NCBI GenBank assembly: GCA_030770535.1
Contig: JASVEC010000057.1
Span: 62,001 to 126,000, forward strand
Direction of reading: 5' to 3'
Length of the DNA stretch: 64,000 nt
Source: Batkoa obscura
Taxonomy: Eukaryota > Entomophthoromycota > Entomophthoromycetes > Entomophthorales > Batkoaceae
Shown here piece by piece: positions 33,245-44,666 of the stretch. Positions within the stretch are counted from its first letter, which is position 1. Every line of letters starts with the position of its first letter. The notes under the pieces were generated by a model, which saw only the letters and a list, made by a program, of their open reading frames with translations, made no database searches and was not told the DNA's origin. The position numbers and the translations under genes are program-made.

Positions 33245-34359
33245 ATGGAAAAAGAAATTTACTTGGTAATTGGAAGTGAAGGCTTTTTGGGAAGACATAT
33301 AGTCAATCAGTTAATTGAAAGAAAAAAAGAGAGGCCTGAAATAGAAATAAGGCTATTTGACATAGAAAAAAGACTTGAATATACCAATGATATCAAATTT
33401 TTTAAAGGGGATTTATGTAGCTATGATGCTATGAGTGAAGCCTGTCAAGGAGTGACTACCATCTTCCAAACCGCATCCCCTTTAGCAAATGCGCCAAAAG
33501 CAATTTTACATAAAGTGAACGTTGAAGGTATGAAAAATGTGATCAAAGTTTGCCAAGATTTGAACATTCCAAAGTTAGTATTTTCATCATCATGCTCTGT
33601 AGTATATGATGGATCACCAATAAGAAATATGAATGAAAGTTTTCCACCGGTTAAAAACCATATTGAAGATTATTCTCATACAAAGGTAAATTAAGCAATT
33701 ATTCTATTGTTTTAAAACTAATAAAGTTATGATAGTACCTTGCCGAAGATATGGTATTAAAAGCTAATTCTCCGACTTTAAAAACATGCAGTTTAAGATT
33801 AAGTGGATTATTCGGACCTGGAGATCGTCAAAATTTACCAGGATTTTTAGGTCAATTAGACAAAGGACAAGCTTCGATATGCATCGGAGATAATACCAAT
33901 TTATTTGACTTTACTTATATTGAAAATGCAGCATACGCACATATATTAGCGTCTGATAAACTGGACGAAAATGATAAAATAGCAGGAGAAGCTTTTTTTA
34001 TTACCAATGGTACCCCAATGCCATTCTTTAATAATGCACGTAAATTTTTAACATTCTTTGGAGCTAAAAATTCCTTTTACAAAGTGTTACCTTATTACGT
34101 TTCCTTTTTCATTGCTTACTTAGTCACCTTCTTTATCAACTTATTGGAACCCATCAAACCTATCCCTTGGAAATTAACTCCATTTGTAGTTTCCAATGCT
34201 ACTAACGATCGTTATTTTGACATTACTAAAGCTCGTACTCTCCTTGGTTATGAGCCACTCTATACTATAGAAGAGGGACTTCGTAAATCTGCACGTTATT
34301 TTATGGATGAACGTGAAAGACAAGGGATTCCTAAGCCCAAAGATGCTCCTGTTCCTTAA
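33245..34359 (+). CDS. ERG26: Sterol-4-alpha-carboxylate 3-dehydrogenase (3-beta-HSD family)
   Basis: Exons 33245-33685 and 33736-34359 (intron 50 nt) give 354 residues. An N-terminal Rossmann motif (VIGSEGFLGRHIV, GxxGxxG) is followed by acidic FDIEK for NAD binding, a DxxS region (FKGDLCSYDAM), FSSSCSVVYDG, the catalytic YSHTK (YxxxK), and LRLSGLFGPGD. A hydrophobic segment near residue 265 (SFFIAYLVTFFINLL) fits membrane attachment at the ER, as in Erg26. The enzyme removes the C-4 carboxyl of sterol intermediates with oxidation at C-3 in ergosterol synthesis. The splice falls just after the catalytic Lys and gives HTKYLAEDMVLKAN, matching family sequence. The start is ATG 33245; no upstream in-frame ATG exists. 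Among 3-beta-HSD relatives the length and membrane segment favour ERG26. Confidence 0.82.
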
Positions 34360-34735
34360 ACTATTAAACTAATACTTCGTTTTATAAATCACATTTTCTT
34401 TTGAATACTTCTATTATTGAATTTTACATTGGTACTATAATAGTCTAGTATTACTTTTAGAAAATCACAATTTATTTTTTGAAAATGAGAATGTTAGGTA
34501 GGTACTAATATTCTGGTAAGACTCATGCAGTTTAAAAATAGCATAACATGTAATTCCAAAATAAATATCTTTTTTGAGACACCCGCCAGGCTTGGGCATC
34601 CTGTATTTAAATATAAAGAATATTTGTTGTTGCAGTTGTATTTTGTGCTATTTTTGAACTGCATGAATTTTATCAGCATATAAATATAAATCTAACAAGA
34701 ATAAAGAATGTCACAATCTTAAATTTATTTTTGAA
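34360..34735. other. Intergenic between ERG26-like and AIG2-like genes
   Basis: Nothing identified. The minus-strand open frame at 34494-34679 has no family resemblance. Confidence 0.35.
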
Positions 34736-35255
34736 ATGAAAGATCTATTTATTTATGGTAGTCTACAAAACCTTACAGTTTTAAAAAGAGTATTGAGCCC
34801 AAAAACAGAGTTTACACTATTACCTGCAACTTGAAGGTAAGCACAATAATAGTTGAGAAGAATATACATAAAAAGGATCATATTAGGATTACAAACGAGT
34901 AACAGTTAAAGGAGCACTATATCCAGGGATTTATTTCTCAGATGGCGAATTGACAGAAGGGAAGTTATTTAAAAATGTAACAGAAGAAGATATTGTAAAG
35001 TTAGATCGCTTTGAAGGCGAAGTAATTCAAACTTTCATAAATAAAATAAATAATTAATAGAATGGCTAGGATTATAATAGAACTCAAATAGTGGTCGAAG
35101 TTATTAAGGATAATGGCAGTAAGTCTAAAGAAATGGCTATGGTTTATACTTGGATTGGGGGCGAAGAGAAGCTGAGCAATACATCATGGAGTTTGGAGAC
35201 CTTTGAAAAAGAACATCTTACTTCTTTTATAAATATGGAATGTGATTCTAAATAA
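34736..35255 (+). CDS. AIG2-like gamma-glutamylcyclotransferase domain protein
   Basis: Exons near 34736-34836, 34887-35021 and 35070-35255 (introns 50 and 48 nt). The protein begins MKDLFIYGSLQNLTVLKRVL, the YGSL nucleotide/substrate loop of the AIG2/GGCT fold, then DYKRVTVKGALYPGI, ELTEGKLFKNVTEEDI, LDRFEGE as the catalytic-acid region, and YNRTQIVVEV..MAMVYTWIGG. The family includes gamma-glutamylcyclotransferases; the exact substrate is unknown. Oddity: with the strong GTAAGC donor, exon 1 ends GCA ACT TGA AG, giving an in-frame TGA and phase 2, whereas exon 2 needs phase 0. A single missing base would restore the expected PAT-LK-DYKR. Either the gene is broken by a one-base deletion, the assembly has an error, or a GC-AG intron starts at GCAACT (34826), which restores frame but drops four residues. 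Confidence 0.62.
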
Positions 35256-35443
35256 TTTCAATAGTTGGCTTTCAAAGATATTGTAATGTTTCTACTATTT
35301 AATGTTATAATCAAAACAGTTTAATACAATAGAAATATAACTAAGGTTAGTAATTTTTATGAAATCCAAGATATAATAAACTTTAAAGAACACTAGTTAG
35401 TAATAAAATATAATTTTTTATTAATTTTTCTATCTCAACTTAA

Positions 35444-37684
35444 TTACAATTGAGTCCAATCCATCTTTTTACCTTTGATTTTGTGTTTATTATCTTTATT
35501 CTTACCATCACTGGATATTTTACTCATATCATCATTTGTCTGTGTACTAGAAGAAGAAAGAATGGGTTGAGGGAAGCTAGGTTTACTGACATTACTATTT
35601 TTAGGTTTAGGTTTTGGTATTGATGTACCATTAGGTTTAATCACTAGCACTTTTCTAGTATTGACTCCATTATTTTCATGTTTAGATTTAGGTTTTGATG
35701 GAAGCCCTGGGAAAGCCTCATTTTTACTTTTTATTTCTCTGATAGCTACTTGTAATCGAACTGCCTTTGTTTTGTCCAAATGATCAATTAAAAGACTTGC
35801 TATTTTAATAGCATTAGCTTGTGATTGCTCTGAAGTTGTACTATGAGATTCTAGACTTGCTGCTAGATTAAGCAAATATTCCCTAGGCTGCATCATTCCA
35901 TTAAAAAATAACACCCCAAATTCTTTGACAGCGTCCATTTTACCTTTGTCTCGATTTACCAATGGTGCTATTTGTTCTAATGTTGAACTTGGTATCGAGA
36001 AAGAGGAAGTAAGGGTAGGTTGACTCAACGACGGTGCATTTTTACGATCAAATATAGTTGAATCTTTTGGTAATGGAGGTCGTTTATCAGCCATCTGCTT
36101 TGAATAAAGATTACTTGATGAGCCATTTGATTTTTTTGATTGTGCTATCGGTTTTGAGCTACTAGGTCCTAACTCTGATAACTCGGGCCATAACTCTTTA
36201 TTTTTGAAATCTTTTTTATCTGCAAATGTTGGTGCCTTTGGTGTTGCTTTAGGGGTAGTTATCTGTCCATTCAGGTCCGGCCATTTTTCTTCTGCTATCA
36301 ATGGTGTTACCTCTTCGTTTTGGACTACTATCGGAGCTTCAGCTGGTGGAGAAGGATTCGAGACTATACCAAATCCAGCAGGCGCGTTCACTCTTCTGGT
36401 TGGTTTAGGTGTATTTTCATTTGATGATCCATTCTAAGTAATATAAAAAATTTGAACGCAATATAGAAAGCAGTTACCTTTTGTTCCCTTCGTCTTGAAT
36501 TAGAGGGTTCTTGTTCTTTTTCTCGTGAGTATTTGAACTCCAAGTTGACTTGGAGTGCTTTTTTCATTTTTGCCCTTTGTATTTTACTAAATTTATCAGT
36601 ATGTTTTTCTAGCTAAATAGATTATTAAATTAAAGTTTACAACGCAAAAAGTTAATTTACTTCATGAGCTCTTAAATCTATTAAACTTTCAAATACTACA
36701 AATTTCTCTTCCAAACAATCCTTTTCTTTACATACGAAATGCTCTTTTTCAAAATGTTTTTCCTAAAATTGTATTATAATTTAGCGTTTTTTAAGGTATT
36801 ATAGGACTACCAGTTCAGCGTAATCTTTATAATAAGATTGGTCTCGTGGATTAAGCCTTTGACAAACAAAACAAGATTCATGTTTTTTCTTAAGATGCTC
36901 ATAAAGCCCATCGTTATCAAAAAATGAAGCATTACAAAACCTGCATTCTGGATGGCCACGGAAACCATCATCTTTTCCTAATACTTTATCACTGCCATAT
37001 TTCATATGACGTGCCAACTCTTTTCTTGAGTATAATTCCATATCTTCACAAAACTCTTTTTTATTATGCGCACACACATTACTAAAGTATATCAATAAAT
37101 ACTTTTTCTTCCTACTTTGATAAATAGAGCTTACCAAAATAACTTATTATGAGCAGCTGTAACGTGGCTTTGTAATTTATGAAATCCAACAAGAGAAATA
37201 AAATCACAGTCCTTAAATGGGCAATTATATTGTAGTATTTTTAAAGCATCAACTCGATTTTTTTCATCCTTGAAATAAATTTTGAGCTTATCATCCATTA
37301 CCATTTCTTTAAGATTAAACTCCTCAAACGTTTTTGATTTGGTTTCAGTAAATACAACTACATCTTGGTTTGTCTAATAATTAAGTTTCTAAATTAAACT
37401 CAAACTTGCTATTTTTTTTGAATTACCTTACAGATAGGACAATGGTTTGATTTATAAAGTGCGCGTAACCTTAAACTACATAAGTGACAGAAAGCATGGT
37501 TACAAGATCCAATAGCGTAAAAAGAGATCTCTTTTGCACAAATGATACAAACTTCTTCATTTTCAGTTTCGATACTCTTTTCGCTCTTTTCTTTCTTTTC
37601 GTTCTTTTCGTTCTTTTCGTTCTTTTCTTTCTTTTCCTTGTTATCCATAGTGGCTTTGGTAATGTTGCTAATCTTGGTGTTCAT
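35444..37684 (-). CDS. HEL2: E3 ubiquitin ligase Hel2/ZNF598 homologue
   Basis: Six exons (37684-37427, 37373-37135, 37081-36811, 36762-36661, 36612-36478 and 36433-35444; introns 44-53 nt) give 664 residues. The N-terminus has a KNE repeat (KNEKNEKNEKKEK) encoded by a tandem TTCGTTCTT tract. A RING finger follows: CIICAKEISFYAIGSCNHAF, then CHLCSLRLR and CPIC. C2H2 fingers come next: CPFKDCDF with HKLQSHVTAAH; CNVCAHNKKEF; CRFCNASFFDNDGLYEHLKK; CFVCQRL; and KHFEKEHFVCKEKDC. The order RING then clustered C2H2 then a low-complexity Lys/Ser/Pro tail is that of Hel2/ZNF598, which marks collided ribosomes by ubiquitinating small-subunit proteins. The C-terminal half is disordered and ends KGKKMDWTQL. 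Every splice reconstructs conserved sequence, for example LFC|NVCAHN. The plus-strand frames at 36204-36437 and 37484-37690 are shadows. Confidence 0.92.
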
Positions 37685-38472
37685 TTGTAAATTATAAAAG
37701 TTAAACTTTTGGTTTAAATTGCTTTAATTTCTTGTTTATATTAATGCAAAGCTTATCACTATTGGCTAAAATACTTGGTTTTGAAGCTGATGTTAAGCAA
37801 AGTCCAACTAATTTTAGATATGCGCAGCATATGATTGGGCTTTAAAGTTGAAGCTTATTAATAAGATGCTCATAATATTTAGCCCAAGTTAAAATTTTTA
37901 AACATCATTCTTTTTTAAAGGTAAAATCTGATCGGTTTAAACAACTGTTCAAGCATTAAGCTTTTACATAAAATTTTGAAAATACAAATTAGATTAAAAA
38001 ATCAATAAAATAAATTTAGAAGATATATGAACAACTTCAATTTAAAATACTGTATTAAATTCTGACGACATTTTAAAACATCTTGACATCAGTTATAAAG
38101 TTGAAACTATATCAGGGCTGGGTTAGAGTTAGAATTGTATGTGTTAGAGCTATATCATGTTTAAAAGCGTAAGTCCTTAAAAGCTTCAAGTTTTATATCT
38201 GACTAAATGTTTAATTAATTCATATTTTAGTAATTTTTTAGATCTTATTGCCTAAAAAATGAATAAATAAATGTAAGTATAAAAAACATGTATATATAAT
38301 TTTAAATCAATTATGGATATATATTAATAACAGTTATAAATGTAATATATATGTATACTATGTATTATTCATGTCCCAGTTAAGGTTTTTGCTATTGCTG
38401 AACTAGCTGAAGTTTGCATTCTCTATAAGGGAATAAATCAAAGACAGTATTAAGCATTATAAAATGTAATCT
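37685..38472. other. Intergenic upstream of HEL2
   Basis: Promoter side of the minus-strand HEL2 gene; no gene seen. Confidence 0.4.
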
Positions 38473-38576
38473 AAATGGAGGTGTATTTTTTGTATTGAAA
38501 GTTTGCTAACAACCTTTCTGTTCGATAGTACTTAGAAAATGGAAAAAGTGATGAAATCAAAAAAGCACCTCTAAAT
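38473..38576 (+). mobile_element. MITE copy 19, AAAT target
   Basis: AAAT direct repeats at 38473-38476 and 38573-38576 around GGAGGTGTATT..GCACCTCT. Core GATAGTACTTAGAAAATGG. Confidence 0.87.
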
Positions 38577-39193
38577 ACTTTTTTATAAAAAAATTTCATG
38601 AAATATGTCTCTATCCAACGATGTTAATTCTTTGAAATACTGAGTTGAGCAATAAATTGAATTTCTTGTTAGAAGTGAGCCTTATACGAATTTGAAGGCG
38701 ACCTTTATCATTTATACCTTGTAGCTCAGATCTTTTAAAAAGGTTTCAAATAGCTAATATATGGACAGAAATGAGGTAGATTATTCCATTCTAATTATTT
38801 AATGCTTAACTATCAGATTTTTAGTCATAGTCTTTATATTTGTTTCACATAAAGGTTAAATACAAGATAGTTAACTATACAAAGTTATTCCATTTATATT
38901 AAGATTAAGGATCAAATGGGATAAAAGATGCGAAAACATAAGTACGAAAGAACATATCAAAATTGAAAAATTAAAAAAAGTAAAGTTTATTATTAACTAT
39001 TATATTTGGAAAGGATAGCTTAGAAGTTATTACTGTCCTTGTTAATAAGAATCAGAGAAAGTGAACTGAGATTAAATGATTTCATAAAAAGTTTAGGACT
39101 TAGTAATAGTCTCCAAGCGCTATTATTTGTTACTAATATTAAATGAAAAATACCACTATTACAAAAGTCACTCTCACCAATATTAGTTATTCT
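38577..39193. other. Intergenic downstream of AT-hook gene
   Basis: Nothing identified. Confidence 0.35.
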
Positions 39194-42100
39194 CTAGTTT
39201 TCGATATTACCAGTAAAATAATCAAAAGTAACATCAGAGTTAATATAATCAATATATGTTTCTACGTCTTCAGATCTGAGCCAGCTCTCTATTTCTTCTA
39301 TTTCTTCGCTGGATATCGCTGAGTTTTCAAGGACTTTATCTGCTATTCTATTGATTCTTTCTTTGTTAATAGTATCCTGATCAATAGTGTCAAATTTAGA
39401 TCCGCTGTCTATAGCAGCTGTAATTTTTTGTTTATTGTTAAAGTTAGTAGGTGTATATTGATTATATTCAGAAATGGGCTGATATTCTGGAGTACTAGGG
39501 ATATGGCCATTGTATTCAAAAGCGAATTGATGTTGCTGAGCTTTGATATCAACCTTACCAGAAGGAGAAATAAGGTTTTGATGAGAAAAACAATCATATT
39601 GATGATGTGAGATCGAATTAGTGCTATAATCTTCATTGGTAGAGCCAATCTTATATCCTGTATATGGTTTAGTCCTATTGGTATGGTTAGTTTTGTTAAT
39701 ATGGAAAGAAACATGCTCTGGTGAACAATTTGATGAGTCTCCTAGTTGTTGAGTTATCCTTCCATATTCATAAGTTGGGTTCTGTGCTCTATCTGTCCCC
39801 AGTAATGGTTGAAGATACTCAAATTGTCTAAAATTTGATTGACTATGATTATCACCTTTAGAATAGTATCTTTGTTCATTCGAGAAAATATTCTGATTCC
39901 GAGCATTGACTGAAGATACTTGGTGATTATGACAATTGGTATATTCTGCTATATCACACTCATTTATACGCTTTTTCTTTTTCTTTTGTGGTTGATCTGA
40001 AGCCTGATTTATTATATATTGTTCATTATGTTTATGAATAAGCTCATCAAGGCGTTTTCGTTCATTGGTCAGATATTTTACAACTGGATCCACCCTCAAA
40101 AGATTATCATAAGAACTAAACGGATCCCTTTGGGTCTTTGGTGGTAATACATATCTACTATTTGACGGTATATTATTCAAAACTGCACTCTTTGTTGTTG
40201 CTTTGTTATTTAAGGCTTTAAAATGAGCAGAAGTAGAATATTGCTCTTTCTTCTTAGCGGCAAGTCTATTTGAAACTATATTTATCATTAATTTTTCAAT
40301 TTCCTTTCTTTGTTTTATTAAAAATTGATAATATTGGTGCATATTATATATCTCATTGCTGGTAATAGACTCAATGTCAATGTCTTTGAAAGTTGATTCT
40401 ATTTGTCCATTTATACGTAAGATTTCTCCTCTTAAGTGATTGAATAGTGTGTCTGAGTCATTGAATTGATTAAGTACAGTATTGTTAGATTTCCTTGCTT
40501 TTCTTCTACCTTCAAATGACTCTTGGTCTTCATTGTATCTCTGTTGTGTTGATTTAATTACTCTATATTGACCGAAGTTATCACCTTGAAATGTGAATAG
40601 ACGTGGGCGAGTAGATTTAGGTTTAGGTGAAGGAGTTGTATTTATTGACTCACACTCTTGGTCAGTTGAAGCTTGTGATTTATTTTTCTGAAATGAGAAC
40701 ATATGTAATTTAGGAGAGGGGACATTAGGGTCTTCTGGCTCTTCAGAAGCTTGCTTATTATCCTCCATAAATTCTTCTGGGATGCTAAAAAAGTCATCCG
40801 AATTTGGCTCAATGTTATTTGTGTCCATAGGATCACATTCTAAATATTTACCAGCAACATAACTGTTATCATCAGAGACATATTCATTTGTTGCTTCGTT
40901 TGATGATAATTGAAATTGAGGTGGTTTTGGACTACTGGTATTTATATGACTATTTGAACCGATAGGAGATATATTCGTGTCAGTAAAGCTATTAGTATGC
41001 ATATTAGATTTCGCTAATTTACGGTTTTGTAATAAAAGATCGCAACCCTTCTCTGCTTCTTCTTCGCTTTCTTCTTCGATTTTTTCACATTCTTCTATAG
41101 TTTCTTTTTCTTCTTTTTCTTTCTCTTCTTGAACCTTTGTCTCGTATATTTCTTCACTTTTTTTTTCTACTGAATTTATAACACTACTCATGTCATAGAT
41201 AGTACCTACTACATTAAGGGAGCTATTGGGATTATTATTAAATTGACCAAAATTAATAGAGGCGTTTGAATTTTGCTCTACCTCCATGCGAACTTGTTCG
41301 ATGCTCTCATTTTGATTGATATTCATAGTGTTGATATAAGGATTCATGCTAAATGAAGATGTACGTATGCCAGGGATTGGTGAGGCTTGTTCGGATTCGC
41401 TTACCTGACCTGATCCGAAGCAGTTACCGGGTGGAATATAGGTGGATTCGGGCGCCTTCCTACGAGGTTTTCCGGTTTTGATGGCTAACCTAGCCTTGTT
41501 GATATTTCGTGTAGCACTACTATTTTTATTTTTTAGCTCAGCTAATTTAGCACGGTTATCAATTACCACTGCTAATAATTTACTTCCTACTTTAGCTCTC
41601 TTAGACTCTAATGCATTATCATTTAGATTTATTTTCGATTCGATTATATTACGAGATTCTTCTGTATTTACAGATAATAGTTTATTTGCTACATTAGGTA
41701 TTTTAGATTCCATTACACCTTCCCTCGTTTTTGATAATTCAGCTTCAAGTTTCTTCAATCTTCTCCTTTCACACTTTTCTTCTCTTCTTCTTTTTCTTTC
41801 TTTGCTCTTTTCCTTAATGCGCGATGATCTTCTAACTTGAACTTTCCCGATTTGATTATGATTATCTATCGAAACTGCAGTCATGCTACTTTCTGGACCT
41901 ACAGTTAAGACCTCTTCATCACTCATCAATTGGGTAACTAATCCTTTATTTGAAATGAGATTGAGGTTATTATTAATTCCTTTAATCTGTTTGGATTGAG
42001 CTGTAGTACTACGGTCGTTTTTGATTGAGATGATTTTTGGGTTTGGAGTTGTTGTTTCTTCTTCAATTGGCAGCTGATTAGTTAGACTTGTGCTAGGGAC

Positions 42101-42328
42101 AGAATCGACTTTATTTTTAGTTTCTTTAGCCTGGTTGAATTGAGTTATGATTTCATGATTACTTTTAGATGAAGCAAGCTTGGGGAATTTCAAATATTCT
42201 GAAAAAAAGTTGCTGATCTTTGTTGGCATCTCATTAGTTAAATTATTCACGGTGCTCTTATGTTTTACACCATTCTTTGGCGGTCTTCCTCTAGTTTTTT
42301 GAGAGCTACAATTGCTGTTTTTGACCAT
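39194..42328 (-). CDS. Large low-complexity nuclear protein with AT-hook
   Basis: A 1044-residue single-exon protein. Residues 12-19 (TRGRPPKN) form an AT-hook (GRP core) for minor-groove binding of AT-rich DNA. Residues about 35-48 (PTKISNFFSEYLKF) resemble a PCNA-binding box but lack the leading Gln. A strongly basic stretch (SSRIKEKSKERKRRREEK, about 168-190) is a likely nuclear signal, followed by a second basic patch (KTGKPRRKAP). An acidic Glu-rich helix lies near 390-430. Most of the rest is Asn/Ser/Gln/Tyr-rich disorder. A structured-looking helical segment around 640-700 (HLRGEILRINGQIESTFKDI) may be a protein-protein module. I do not recognise the family. Chromatin or transcription association is inferred from the AT-hook only. 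Confidence 0.65.
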   Translation of the reverse strand: MVKNSNCSSQKTRGRPPKNGVKHKSTVNNLTNEMPTKISNFFSEYLKFPKLASSKSNHEIITQFNQAKETKNKVDSVPSTSLTNQLPIEEETTTPNPKIISIKNDRSTTAQSKQIKGINNNLNLISNKGLVTQLMSDEEVLTVGPESSMTAVSIDNHNQIGKVQVRRSSRIKEKSKERKRRREEKCERRRLKKLEAELSKTREGVMESKIPNVANKLLSVNTEESRNIIESKINLNDNALESKRAKVGSKLLAVVIDNRAKLAELKNKNSSATRNINKARLAIKTGKPRRKAPESTYIPPGNCFGSGQVSESEQASPIPGIRTSSFSMNPYINTMNINQNESIEQVRMEVEQNSNASINFGQFNNNPNSSLNVVGTIYDMSSVINSVEKKSEEIYETKVQEEKEKEEKETIEECEKIEEESEEEAEKGCDLLLQNRKLAKSNMHTNSFTDTNISPIGSNSHINTSSPKPPQFQLSSNEATNEYVSDDNSYVAGKYLECDPMDTNNIEPNSDDFFSIPEEFMEDNKQASEEPEDPNVPSPKLHMFSFQKNKSQASTDQECESINTTPSPKPKSTRPRLFTFQGDNFGQYRVIKSTQQRYNEDQESFEGRRKARKSNNTVLNQFNDSDTLFNHLRGEILRINGQIESTFKDIDIESITSNEIYNMHQYYQFLIKQRKEIEKLMINIVSNRLAAKKKEQYSTSAHFKALNNKATTKSAVLNNIPSNSRYVLPPKTQRDPFSSYDNLLRVDPVVKYLTNERKRLDELIHKHNEQYIINQASDQPQKKKKKRINECDIAEYTNCHNHQVSSVNARNQNIFSNEQRYYSKGDNHSQSNFRQFEYLQPLLGTDRAQNPTYEYGRITQQLGDSSNCSPEHVSFHINKTNHTNRTKPYTGYKIGSTNEDYSTNSISHHQYDCFSHQNLISPSGKVDIKAQQHQFAFEYNGHIPSTPEYQPISEYNQYTPTNFNNKQKITAAIDSGSKFDTIDQDTINKERINRIADKVLENSAISSEEIEEIESWLRSEDVETYIDYINSDVTFDYFTGNIEN

Positions 42329-44666
42329 TGTAGTGTAGTTTATTTGAAAGAAATAAAGGTTAATATTGTTTTAATTTGGAATGATTTGAATGGTTACGAT
42401 GAACTACTTTGAAAAAAAGTATTGTCAAAAATAAATCGACCAATAGAAATGCTTCAACCTAAATAAATTATTACTGTGATTAGCCTTTGTTTTGAATTTT
42501 ATTTTGGAATTTAAAATTCAAATTTTAGAGTACTTTGTTTTTGCAGATAAGAAAATATCAGGTCATCTGAAATATTTCTGTATAGATCCTTGCATATTAG
42601 AGAATGATTAGTTATTAGTTGCAACACCAATTTAGAATTTTGGATTAAAATACATTCCTTTTTATAACTAAGAAAAATTAACTGTTGCAATCAAAAATTG
42701 ATACTTTTTCAATATCTATGAATTTTCGTACAAGAGCATTTCGAACGACTTGATATAATTTCAAAAACAAACGAGATCATGTGTAAAAATTTATCAACTT
42801 GATATACTTTTAAGTATAATTCATGTAAATAAAGAGATATAACAGCTAAATTATAGTTTCTTTCCAATATTGGATCAAATCTAATAGTTTAAACTGAAAT
42901 TGAAAGTGAGATTTTGTTCAAAAAGATATACCTTTGAATGTTGTATAAATTAAAAATATATCAACTAATTAAGCTCAAAGTAGCACATTTGTTGGATCAT
43001 ACATAAAAATCTACAAATTTGATAGATTTTTACATATGATCCATTTGTTTGCTTTTTTTCCAGATAACAGGTAAGTAAGTTATAATAGGGTTTTTATCCA
43101 GGTTTCAGTAGGGGTTACTATTCTAATCCAAGGTTATAGATATAAATTTTAGTGAAATAAAATGCCCAGCATAAAATAAGATTGGGAATTCCATTCAATT
43201 TATAGGCAAGTATTTAGTCCAAATCATAAAAAATCAATTTTACACGAATAAAGTCGTAATTCCTACTGAAAGCTGCATAAAACTATAGAAATCTATCCTA
43301 CTTATGGGCCACATTGTAGTTATTTAGCTTATTTCCTTTTTGACATCTGACGTTCAAAAAAATAGCCAATCAATAGATAGCTTGCCTAACTACACAGTAA
43401 ACCATGGGTTTTTTAATTTGGTAGGTAAAAGAGTTAGTTTTTAGATGAGCAAGTTATGAAGTTTTTTAGCTTGTTTTTGTCTTTGTATCTTAATATTCTC
43501 ATTTATACACTCTCATTTAAGTTCAAAGTCCTTTTGGAGAAAATAAAAGCTTGGCTTTAAATATTTAAAGACCTGTACACTAAATGCAAATTCTTTGATT
43601 CAAATAAAGTACCAAAAACTAATCTAAAAGATTGTTGAAGGAATTTTTTTCTAAAGCCAAAAAATGGAATTTCGCTTTGAAAAACAGTTGGGATGAATTA
43701 AAATAATTTTAATAAAGCTGAATAGAATAATGAAAACTATTTTTTATGTCTCCTTAAAATGTCTAATAGTAATGTTTGTATAGCAGTATTTCAATAGAAA
43801 TTTTATCTTGGTATAACCAGCTTATTTAACTTAACCTTTAGAATGATAGATAGTAGCATTGATTAATTTAGACTCAAGGGCCAATTTCTTCCTAGTTATA
43901 AGTTTTTCTAAAGGTAACAACTTGAATAAATCATAAACCTGTCATTTTATGTTTCTTTTATTTGTTGATAGTCTAACAACCCTGTAAGTGAATTCTCAAA
44001 GTGATAAATTTCGACATTACATAATAACGTTTGTACTTATGACTTTCACTTGTAGTAGCTACATTTGCTAATAAACCACTTTGGTTTTGGCCCTTTTGAA
44101 AATTCATTAGAGTATCAATGTTGTGAAAATGGGTGCCTTTTTGTTGGATCCTGAAACACATTGAAGATGTCTTTTCTTTCATACTCCTAATAAATTTTAA
44201 ATTCCATTACTTAAAAAATTAACAAAAAAATGAAAATAAAAATCATTTATAAATGGGATTTAATGCTTTAATTTAATTTAATTTAAACTTTAATGTTTTT
44301 TAATTTAGTCAAGATTTTAAATTTATTCAAGTTATTTGAAAATTTTAAATGTTACTTTGTTTTGTACTGTATGTTTATTTTTGTAGTTGTCTTCAACTTG
44401 ATTTTTATTAAAAAAAATCATCCAATTAATTTTAGTTTTATCTTTTTATCTCAGCCTCAAGACAATCACTCAAACAATTCTAGAGAAAAAAAATGAATAA
44501 ACTGAGCTCAGAACATTTTCATTTATTTACATTTTATTCTTACAACTAATAAAGGAATTTTAATTCATAAATAGAAACTAATAACAAGTGGATAAAAACT
44601 ATATAATATAAAGATTGGAATGTCCCATTGTGCTTTTTGTTAATTTTTTAGAAGATTAAGTCAAGA
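42329..44666. other. Divergent intergenic region
   Basis: About 2.3 kb between the AT-hook gene (minus) and the MFS gene (plus). Small open frames at 43973-44182 (minus) and 44293-44496 (plus) resemble nothing I know. No MITE or LTR is present. Confidence 0.4.
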
